From Kineosporiaceae bacterium (GTDB taxonomy: Bacteria > Actinomycetota > Actinomycetes > Actinomycetales > Angustibacteraceae): DNA of 6,608 nucleotides. Below, one piece after another: positions 1 to 4,571 of this stretch. The stretch is from contig DAIETC010000026.1 of assembly GCA_027345905.1 (NCBI GenBank), forward strand, positions 1 through 6,608, given 5' to 3'. The position numbers and the translations under genes were made by a program. How positions within the stretch are numbered: position 1 is the first letter of the stretch; the number at the start of each line of letters is the position of its first letter. The notes under the pieces are model-generated. The model did no database searches. It saw only the letters and a list, made by a program, of their open reading frames with translations, and was not told where the DNA came from.

Positions 1-87
1 GCCTGCCTGTTCATCGTCGCCGTGACCCGGCTGCTGCTCGCGCTCAGCGAGCGCGAGCCCGCGCCGCCGGCACCGCTGCGCGCCTAG
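1..87 (+). CDS. C-terminal end of a membrane protein, possibly heme A synthase (CtaA)
   Basis: Frame 1 is open from the window edge to a TAG stop and encodes 28 residues: a hydrophobic stretch (ACLFIVAVTRLLLAL) followed by a short polar, Pro/Ala-rich tail (SEREPAPPAPLRA). This looks like the last transmembrane helix and cytoplasmic tail of an integral membrane protein. By established gene order, actinobacterial ctaA often lies near ctaB on the strand opposite to it, the same strand as tkt, and this fragment has that orientation; CtaA proteins also end in a hydrophobic helix. The visible sequence carries no diagnostic heme-ligand histidine, so the ctaA identity is inference from context. An ABC-transporter permease or another membrane protein is possible. 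The reading frame itself is well supported by strongly GC-biased third positions. Confidence 0.6.
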   Translation, partial: ACLFIVAVTRLLLALSEREPAPPAPLRA

Positions 88-99
88 GCAACGAGGCGC

Positions 100-176
100 C
101 CCGACGTCGAGATCGCAACTTCTGGGCACTTTCGTGCCCGAAGCGCCCAGAAGTTGCTCTCTCGTTGGTCGTCGGG
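100..176. repeat. Nested inverted-repeat (hairpin) element between genes
   Basis: Four nested paired segments share one centre: 100-106 with 170-176 (CCCGACG/CGTCGGG, 7 bp), 108-112 with 160-164 (CGAGA/TCTCG, 5 bp), 115-127 with 145-157 (GCAACTTCTGGGC/GCCCAGAAGTTGC, perfect 13 bp), and an apical TTCG/CGAA at 131-134 and 139-142. An alternative inner hairpin, GGGCAC/GTGCCC at 124-129 and 134-139, competes with the top of the main stem. The element starts 12 bp after the upstream stop codon, so it could act as a factor-independent terminator without a U-tract, which is common in high-GC actinobacteria. Its size and symmetry also fit a dispersed REP- or MITE-like palindromic element. The pairing is seen directly; the function is inferred. 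Confidence 0.8.
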
Positions 177-187
177 CTACAGAAGAT

Positions 188-226
188 CCCCTCTCCTGCC
201 GACAGGGGAGGGGACAGTCCCCTTTT
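188..226 (+). terminator. Two overlapping hairpins ending in TTTT; terminator or attenuator-like
   Basis: Hairpin A pairs 188-198 with 203-213 (11 bp including one G-T wobble, loop CCGA). Hairpin B pairs AGGGGA at 209-214 with TCCCCT at 218-223 (loop CAG) and runs into a T-tract (223-226), giving intrinsic-terminator geometry. The two share bases 209-213 and cannot form together. B alone resembles a short terminator for the upstream gene; the exclusive pair resembles an attenuator in the leader of the downstream surface-protein gene. I recognise no riboswitch aptamer consensus. GGGGACAGTCCCC-type palindromes can also occur as REP-like elements. Terminator function is plausible, not shown. Confidence 0.45.
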
Positions 227-315
227 CGGACGAGTGATCGCCTTGGAAGGCAGCACCAGCGCACGCCGTGGCCCCACCGCGTGACGCTTCCTCCATCCGA
301 GAGCGGGACACCCCG

Positions 316-1404
316 ATGAAGGCTAGGCACTCGAACCTACGGCGCCACCCGGGTGTGCTGGCAATGGCGGCCTCGGTGGCGGTCCTGCTCATGCTCACCG
401 TGGGCGCGGGCCCAGCAAGCGCCGCCCAGGCCACTGTTGGTCTGGGCACGGCCGGCAGCTTCGCCGTCCTGGCCGGGTCGACGGTCACCAACACCGGGCC
501 CTCGGTCCTCACTGGCGACCTGGGCGTCAGCCCGGGGACCGCGGTGACTGGCTTCCCTCCCGGCACCGTCACAGGAACCATCCACGCCGCGGACGCCGTC
601 GCCGCTCAGGCCCAGGCCGACGTCACCACCGCCTACAACGACGCCGCCGGACGCTCTGCCACCGCCACGGTGGGCGCCGACCTCGCGGGTCAGACCCTGA
701 TTTCCGGGGTGTACTCCGGTGGCGCCCTGGGCCTGAACGGGACGCTGACCCTGGACGCGCAGGGCGACCCGAACGCCGTGTTCATCTTCCAGGCCGCGAG
801 CACGCTGGTCACCGGCTCGGCCAGCCGGGTGGCGCTGATCAACGGAGCGGACGCGTGCAACGTCTTCTGGAAGGTGGGCAGCTCGGCCACGCTCGGGACC
901 AGCTCGGTCTTCGCTGGGACGGTGCTCGCATTGACCTCCGTGACCGCGAACACCGGCGCGAGCATCGCCGGACGCCTGCTGGCTCGAAACGGCGCCGTCA
1001 CGCTGGACACCAACACTGTCACCCGATCCGTCTGCACTGCCGCGGCAACCGCTACCGCGACCACCACGGCGCCCGTCGCTACCGCGACCACGACGGCGCC
1101 CGTGCCTACGGCGACCAGCACGGCCACCCCCGCCCCGACGTCGGCGGGGGCTACCGGCACCACGGGAGTGGCCCTGGCGACGACGGCCACCACGAGGACG
1201 GCCACCACTGCGGCGTCCGGCACGACGGGGGTGTCGACCCTGACGACGGGGTCCGGCCCCGGCGGTGGAACAGCGACGAGCCTTCCCCGCACCGGCGTGG
1301 ATGCGGCGCCCCTCGTGCTCGCCGCCCTGCTCTCGCTCGTGCTGGGCGGTTCACTGTTGTTGACGCTACGTCGTACCAGAGCCGGTCGAGGCGGCACCCA
1401 CTGA
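316..1404 (+). CDS. LPXTG-anchored DUF3494 (ice-binding-like) surface protein
   Basis: This 362-residue protein is predicted to be exported and covalently attached to the cell wall. Residues 1-36 form a signal peptide: basic n-region (KARHSNLRRH), hydrophobic core, and a cleavage site after ASA36. Residues about 40-240 are a DUF3494 domain, recognised by GTAGSFAVLAGSTVTNTG, the LTGDLGVSPGTAVTGF stretch, a long Ala-rich helix (about 89-112), NVFWKVGSSATLGTSS, and the closing GRLLARNGAVTLDTNTVT. Members with known structure are right-handed beta-helices; several bind ice, others have unknown ligands. Cys181 and Cys240 could form a disulfide after export. Residues about 241-320 are a Thr/Ala/Pro/Gly-rich stalk, followed by LPRTG at 323-327, a hydrophobic helix and a basic tail, the usual sortase signal. 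ATG 316 is preferred because it places the signal peptide at the N-terminus, with GAGCGGGA upstream as a weak ribosome site; an in-frame GTG at 268 would add 16 residues. No sortase gene lies in the window. Ice binding itself cannot be read from the sequence; adhesion is an alternative role. Confidence 0.9.
   Translation: MKARHSNLRRHPGVLAMAASVAVLLMLTVGAGPASAAQATVGLGTAGSFAVLAGSTVTNTGPSVLTGDLGVSPGTAVTGFPPGTVTGTIHAADAVAAQAQADVTTAYNDAAGRSATATVGADLAGQTLISGVYSGGALGLNGTLTLDAQGDPNAVFIFQAASTLVTGSASRVALINGADACNVFWKVGSSATLGTSSVFAGTVLALTSVTANTGASIAGRLLARNGAVTLDTNTVTRSVCTAAATATATTTAPVATATTTAPVPTATSTATPAPTSAGATGTTGVALATTATTRTATTAASGTTGVSTLTTGSGPGGGTATSLPRTGVDAAPLVLAALLSLVLGGSLLLTLRRTRAGRGGTH
1051..1104 (+). 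repeat. 27-bp tandem duplication in the stalk of the surface protein
   Basis: Two adjacent 27-bp units (1051-1077 and 1078-1104) differ at only two positions and each encode the nonapeptide ATATTTAPV. A degenerate third copy follows (PTATSTATPAP). The repeat lies in the Thr-rich spacer between the DUF3494 domain and the sortase signal. In-frame units of this kind in cell-wall stalks can change in number by slippage and so alter how far the domain projects; variability here is inferred. Confidence 0.8.
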
Positions 1405-1416
1405 GCTCTGCGCGAA

Positions 1417-1469
1417 GCGCTGTCTGTTCGCGCCCGGAGCGTCGTCCATCGTTCACACGCAGACAGCGC
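1417..1469. repeat. Perfect 10-bp inverted repeat with 33-nt loop
   Basis: GCGCTGTCTG at 1417-1426 is the exact reverse complement of CAGACAGCGC at 1460-1469. The left arm begins 12 bp after the stop of the surface-protein gene. A smaller hairpin, GCGC-GAA-GCGC at 1410-1420, overlaps the left arm. No T-tract follows the right arm, so terminator function is uncertain; arms with a long loop could also be a regulator binding pair or a mobile-element remnant. Apart from this and a weak promoter-like hexamer, I see nothing definite in the 205-bp gap 1405-1609. Confidence 0.5.
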
Positions 1470-1544
1470 CGCCCTGACTGCCAAGGGTCAGCCACGTGTG
1501 GGAATGGTGTCCGCAAAATCAGCCACGCACCTCAGATCCCCGGC

Positions 1545-1550
1545 TAACCT
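1545..1550 (+). promoter_or_regulatory. Possible -10 element (TAACCT) for the c-di-GMP gene
   Basis: TAACCT fits the actinobacterial TANNNT -10 pattern and lies 65 bp before the preferred start codon. I find no convincing -35 hexamer 16-18 bp upstream, so this is a weak call. A promoter in this gap would allow transcription independent of the upstream surface-protein gene. Confidence 0.2.
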
Positions 1551-1599
1551 GTCCACTATTCCCCCGCCGTGCCCCCGCGGGTCTTCGGCGCATGTCCTC

Positions 1600-1605
1600 G
1601 GGGGA
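1600..1605 (+). promoter_or_regulatory. Ribosome binding site GGGGGA
   Basis: This purine run is the only good Shine-Dalgarno-like sequence among the candidate starts of the downstream gene. It lies 4 nt before ATG 1610 and 10 nt before ATG 1616, and inside the coding region if ATG 1592 or GTG 1496 were used. It therefore favours 1610 or 1616. Confidence 0.5.
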
Positions 1606-1609
1606 CTCC

Positions 1610-3454
1610 ATGGAGATGGAACGGCGGCTCGCACACGTCCTCAGCGAGTTCGCGCGGACCCTAGTGACCGAATTCCCGATCCAGTCCATTCTCGACCACC
1701 TCGTAGTGGAGATGGTCCGGGTCCTGCCGGTCAGCGCGGCCGGAGTCACCCTCATCGAACCGGGGCAACCGCCTCGCTACATCGCGGCGTCCGACACGTC
1801 GGCGTTGGCGTTCGAGCGGCTGCAGACCGAGCTCGGCGAAGGGCCCTGCGTCGTCGCCTACCACAGCGGTGTCGCCGTCGCCGTCCCGGACCTGCGCGCC
1901 GACAGCCGGTTCCCGACGTTCGCGGCCCGGGCACGTGAGCAGGGGCTGCGCGCCGTGTTCACGTTCCCCATGCGTCACGGAGACCGACAGTTCGGTGCAC
2001 TCGACCTCTACCGGACCGCCTGCGGCCCGATGAGCGCGAAGGCGATGGCCGCAGCGCAGACCCTGGCTGACGTGGCGGCGGCGTACGTGCTCAACGCCCA
2101 GACCCGCGTCGACCTCCAGAACTCGCTCGACCAGGTCCGGGCCAACTCCCTACATGACCCACTTACGGGGTTACCCAATCGTGCCCTGTTCCTGCAGCGC
2201 CTCGAGCACGCGATCTTGCGGTGCCGCCGCTCCGGCAAGATGGTGGCGATCCTGTTCGCCGACCTCGACCGTTTCAAGGAGGTGAACGACAAGCTTGGCC
2301 ACAACATCGGCGACGAACTGCTCAGCGCCGTCGCAGAGCGACTGACCGTGCTGCTTCGCCCAGGTGACACCCTCGCACGGATGTCGGGAGACGAGTTCAT
2401 CATCTTGTGCGAGGACCTCGACGACGCTTCCCAGGTCGAAGCCCTCGCTCGACGGGTCAACCTCGCCTTCGTTGAGCCCTTCCTGCTGTCCGAGAGCCCC
2501 GTCCCGATCACCGCCAGCGTCGGAATCGCCTTCGCAGGCAGAGGCGAGGACGTACCGGAGCAGGTCATCCACGACGCCGACACCGCGATGTACCAGGCGA
2601 AGCGGGGCGGAGGGGGCCGGCACGCGATCATCCAGCCAGAGGCGAGTCGTCGCATCCATGGCCGCGCCAGCCTGTACCAGGACCTGCGCGAGGCGTTGTC
2701 GAGGGAGGAGCTTCGTAACGAGTACCAACCGATCGTGGCGACCGCGGCCGGGCGGGTCACGGGGGTGGAGCAGCTGCTGCGTTGGTCACATCCAACTCTC
2801 GGACTCATCCCACCACTTCGAGTGATTCCGATCGCCGAGCAGGCAGGACTGATCGTCCCGATCGGGCGTTGGGCGCTCGAACGCGCGTGCCTGGACCTGC
2901 GCCGTTGGGCGCAGGCGGACCAGTCCCAGCGCTACACCGTCGCAGTCAACGTCTCGGTGCACCAGCTGATGGCACCAGGTTTCGCCGCCATGGTTGCCGA
3001 TGTGCTGTCCGCCACCCAGACGCAGCCTCAGGTGGTGACCCTCGAGATCACCGAGAGCGTGTTCATCCACGACAGCGAGCGCGCCCTGCTGGTCCTCAAC
3101 GACCTGAAGCACCTCGGCGTCCTGCTCGCCCTTGACGACTTCGGGACCGGGTACTCCTCGCTCGCCTACCTCAACCAGTTCCCCGTTGACATCGTGAAGA
3201 TCGACCAGTCGTTCATCGCCGACGTCGCCCGCGATCCCACGGCACACCACATCATCGACGCCGTCGTCGGGCTCGCCCACAAACTCGGAATCTCGGTCGT
3301 CGCGGAGGGGGTCGAGACCACGAGTCAGCACGAACAGGTGGCCGCCCTGGGTTGCGACTTCTACCAGGGCTTCCACTTCGCCCGCCCGGCGCCCGCAGAA
3401 CAGCTCGACGCCCTCATGGCCAGGCGCTCCACACCAGCCACTAATGGCCGATGA
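1610..3454 (+). CDS. GAF-GGDEF-EAL cyclic-di-GMP cyclase/phosphodiesterase
   Basis: This 614-residue cytosolic protein (from ATG 1610) lacks membrane segments. Residues about 10-165 form a GAF sensor domain (GEGPC at 76-80, then the AVPDLRADSRFP stretch), joined by a helical linker to a GGDEF domain (about 180-340) and an EAL domain (about 355-605). GGDEF domains make c-di-GMP from two GTP; EAL domains hydrolyse it to pGpG. The cyclase active site reads SGDEF (259-263), a variant with Ser for the first Gly that keeps the acidic residues; the product-inhibition site RPGD (250-253) lies five residues upstream as usual. The EAL motif reads E387-Q-L, but the metal and catalytic residues are kept: N447, E479, D509-D510, K530, D532, E566 and Q586. 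Both activities are therefore possible, with GAF ligand or partner choosing between them. Codons 1496-1591 of the longer open frame have low GC3 and look non-coding; ATG 1592 and 1616 are alternative starts. Leu188 uses TTA, the only in-frame TTA I found in the window. The gene overlaps ctaB tail to tail. Confidence 0.93.
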   Translation: MEMERRLAHVLSEFARTLVTEFPIQSILDHLVVEMVRVLPVSAAGVTLIEPGQPPRYIAASDTSALAFERLQTELGEGPCVVAYHSGVAVAVPDLRADSRFPTFAARAREQGLRAVFTFPMRHGDRQFGALDLYRTACGPMSAKAMAAAQTLADVAAAYVLNAQTRVDLQNSLDQVRANSLHDPLTGLPNRALFLQRLEHAILRCRRSGKMVAILFADLDRFKEVNDKLGHNIGDELLSAVAERLTVLLRPGDTLARMSGDEFIILCEDLDDASQVEALARRVNLAFVEPFLLSESPVPITASVGIAFAGRGEDVPEQVIHDADTAMYQAKRGGGGRHAIIQPEASRRIHGRASLYQDLREALSREELRNEYQPIVATAAGRVTGVEQLLRWSHPTLGLIPPLRVIPIAEQAGLIVPIGRWALERACLDLRRWAQADQSQRYTVAVNVSVHQLMAPGFAAMVADVLSATQTQPQVVTLEITESVFIHDSERALLVLNDLKHLGVLLALDDFGTGYSSLAYLNQFPVDIVKIDQSFIADVARDPTAHHIIDAVVGLAHKLGISVVAEGVETTSQHEQVAALGCDFYQGFHFARPAPAEQLDALMARRSTPATNGR

Positions 3455-4394
3455 ACGGGTCCAGCGCAACCGCGACGAACAGCAGCGAGATGTATGAGAT
3501 CGAGAAGTGGAACAGGCGCATCGGGTTCAGCGCTGCACCCACCACGCCCGCCTTGGCCCTGCCCAGCAACCGGTACGCCTCCAACAGGAACACTGCCCCC
3601 AGCACGGTGGCGGCGACGGCGTAGACCGGACCGGTCGGGGCGACCGGCACCAGCAGCAACGACGCGGCCACCATCGCCCAGGAGTAGGCAACCACCCTGC
3701 GGGCCACATGCAGGTCACTGGCCACCACCGGCAGCATCGGCACACCGGCCGCCGCGTAGTCCTGCTCGAACCGCATCGACAACGGCCAGTAGTGCGGCGG
3801 GGTCCACAAGAAGATCACTGCGAACAGCACGAACGGCGCCCAGGTCAACGACCCGGTGACCGCCGCCCACCCGATGAGCACCTGCATGCTCCCGGCGGCG
3901 CCGCCCCAGACGATGTTCTGCGGAGTCCGGCGCTTGAGCAGCATCGTGTAGACGAGCACGTAGAAGGCGATGGCGCCCAGCGCCAGGGCGGCCGCGAGCA
4001 GGTTGACCACGACGGCGAGCAAGCCGATGGCTGCCAGCGCGAGCACCGCACCGAAAACGAGCGCGTGCCCGGGCGGGATCACACCGGTGACCAGTGGCCG
4101 GTTCTTCGTGCGGTGCATCACGAGATCGATGTCGCGGTCCAGGTAGCAGTTCAGCGTGTTCGCGCTTGCGGCGGCCAAGGTGCCCCCGACCAAGGTCACC
4201 GCAACGAGCCACAACGGGGGCAGGCCGCGCGCCGCCAGAAACATCGTGGGCACCGTCGTCACCAGCAGCGTCTCGATGATCCGCGGTTTGGTCAGCGCCA
4301 CGTACGAGCGCACCGTGTGCCAGACCGCGTGCGCGTAGCCGCTGCGCCGAACCGTCGACCCGGTGATCCGAGACGGGTGGTCGGTCGCAGTCAC
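3441..4394 (-). CDS. ctaB: Protoheme IX farnesyltransferase (heme o synthase)
   Basis: CtaB is a polytopic membrane prenyltransferase of the UbiA/COX10 family. It attaches a farnesyl group from farnesyl diphosphate to protoheme IX, giving heme o, which CtaA converts to heme a for cytochrome c oxidase. The 317-residue length is normal. Diagnostic motifs are TKPRIIETLL (35-44), the first Asp-rich signature NCYLDRDID (82-90) with MHRTKNRPL following, and the second conserved block WTPPHYWPLSMRFEQDYAAA (197-216) leading into GVPMLPVV. Hydrophobic segments fill most of the remainder. In the GGAAGSMQVLIGW loop, residue 171 is Gln where many relatives, as I recall them, have Pro. GTG 4394 is chosen because TGAGGA lies 4 nt upstream and no other start fits better. 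It diverges from tkt across 177 bp and converges on the c-di-GMP gene with a 14-bp overlap. Confidence 0.97.
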   Translation of the reverse strand: MTATDHPSRITGSTVRRSGYAHAVWHTVRSYVALTKPRIIETLLVTTVPTMFLAARGLPPLWLVAVTLVGGTLAAASANTLNCYLDRDIDLVMHRTKNRPLVTGVIPPGHALVFGAVLALAAIGLLAVVVNLLAAALALGAIAFYVLVYTMLLKRRTPQNIVWGGAAGSMQVLIGWAAVTGSLTWAPFVLFAVIFLWTPPHYWPLSMRFEQDYAAAGVPMLPVVASDLHVARRVVAYSWAMVAASLLLVPVAPTGPVYAVAATVLGAVFLLEAYRLLGRAKAGVVGAALNPMRLFHFSISYISLLFVAVALDPFIGH

Positions 4395-4398
4395 GAAG

Positions 4399-4404
4399 TC
4401 CTCA
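4399..4404 (-). promoter_or_regulatory. Ribosome binding site of ctaB (TGAGGA)
   Basis: Read on the minus strand, TGAGGA is followed by CTTC and the GTG start at 4394. The spacing of 4 nt is short but acceptable, and it fixes the GTG start. Confidence 0.65.
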
Positions 4405-4419
4405 GGTGCGCATGGCGGT

Positions 4420-4435
4420 GCGCCACAACTGGCGC
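4420..4435 (-). repeat. Small hairpin in the ctaB leader
   Basis: GCGCCA at 4420-4425 and TGGCGC at 4430-4435 are perfect complements around a 4-nt loop, GUUG on the ctaB transcript. A second pairing, TGGCG (4413-4417) with CGCCA (4421-4425), shares an arm and excludes it. It lies 16 bp upstream of the ribosome site, so it could affect ctaB translation or serve as a protein-binding dyad. Function is unknown. Confidence 0.45.
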
Positions 4436-4444
4436 GGATGTCTC

Positions 4445-4450
4445 AGTGTA
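4445..4450 (-). promoter_or_regulatory. Candidate -10 element of the ctaB promoter (TACACT)
   Basis: On the minus strand the bases read TACACT, a good match to TANNNT, and imply a leader of about 40-45 nt. No clear -35 hexamer is seen 17-18 bp further upstream, where the sequence is GC-rich, so the promoter might need an activator or another sigma factor. Confidence 0.4.
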
Positions 4451-4477
4451 ACCGGGCGGGCGAACGCGCCTCCCGGT
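4451..4477. promoter_or_regulatory. Imperfect dyad between ctaB and tkt promoters; candidate operator
   Basis: ACCGGG at 4451-4456 pairs with CCCGGT at 4472-4477; after one mismatch two further pairs form (GG 4458-4459 with CC 4469-4470). The dyad abuts the putative ctaB -10 and covers its spacer and -35 region. A dimeric repressor or activator bound here would affect ctaB directly. I do not recognise the motif. Confidence 0.35.
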
Positions 4478-4507
4478 GCCCACGTGTGCGTCCCGTCACG
4501 TCAGCAC

Positions 4508-4513
4508 TAGGCT
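4508..4513 (+). promoter_or_regulatory. Candidate -10 element of the tkt promoter (TAGGCT)
   Basis: TAGGCT matches TANNNT and would give a leader of about 50 nt before tkt. The -35 region around 4484-4490 does not resemble TTGACA. Support comes mainly from position and from the divergent gene arrangement. Confidence 0.4.
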
Positions 4514-4530
4514 CGCAAGCGTCTGCGAGC
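4511..4530 (+). promoter_or_regulatory. Perfect 7-bp dyad over the expected tkt transcription start
   Basis: GCTCGCA (4511-4517) and TGCGAGC (4524-4530) flank a 6-nt spacer, AGCGTC. The left arm overlaps the candidate -10 and the dyad covers the likely transcription start, the classic place for a repressor operator. As RNA it would form a hairpin near the 5' end of the transcript only if transcription starts at or before 4511. Confidence 0.4.
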
Positions 4531-4558
4531 GCGACGCGGAGCGCCGGCTGGACCCGAC

Positions 4559-4565
4559 GAGAGGA
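4559..4565 (+). promoter_or_regulatory. Ribosome binding site of tkt (GAGAGGA)
   Basis: GAGAGGA lies 6 nt before the GTG start at 4572, a strong match and ideal spacing. It settles the tkt start even though the codon is GTG. Confidence 0.8.
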
Positions 4566-4571
4566 TCTGAC

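Noticed and set aside
268..315. GTG 268 as start of the surface-protein gene
   Set aside because: It would put 16 extra residues before a standard signal peptide; the GGAAGG upstream is too far (17 nt) to be a good ribosome site.
88..315. A c-di-GMP riboswitch in the leader of the surface-protein gene
   Set aside because: It would fit the neighbouring c-di-GMP enzyme, but I could not find the conserved core of the GEMM-type aptamers; only simple hairpins are visible.
134..319. Small plus-strand open frame of 61 codons in the leader region
   Set aside because: It runs through both hairpin elements, has no ribosome site, and its product has no recognisable feature.
690..1484. Minus-strand open frame opposite the surface-protein gene
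   Set aside because: Val/Ala-repetitive product caused by the complement of the Thr-rich stalk; no ribosome site or domain. The plus strand has signal peptide, DUF3494 and LPRTG.
1496..1609. N-terminal extension of the c-di-GMP gene from GTG 1496
   Set aside because: Codons in this stretch have much lower GC3 (about 56 percent by count up to 1591) than the genes here, and the extra residues resemble no domain; an AAGGG 8 nt upstream is the only support.
1492..4488. Shared 9-mer CCACGTGTG in front of the c-di-GMP gene (1492-1500) and tkt (4480-4488)
   Set aside because: CACGTG cores occur several more times inside genes (for example near 1931, 5088 and 5276), so the shared word is probably chance in GC-rich DNA.
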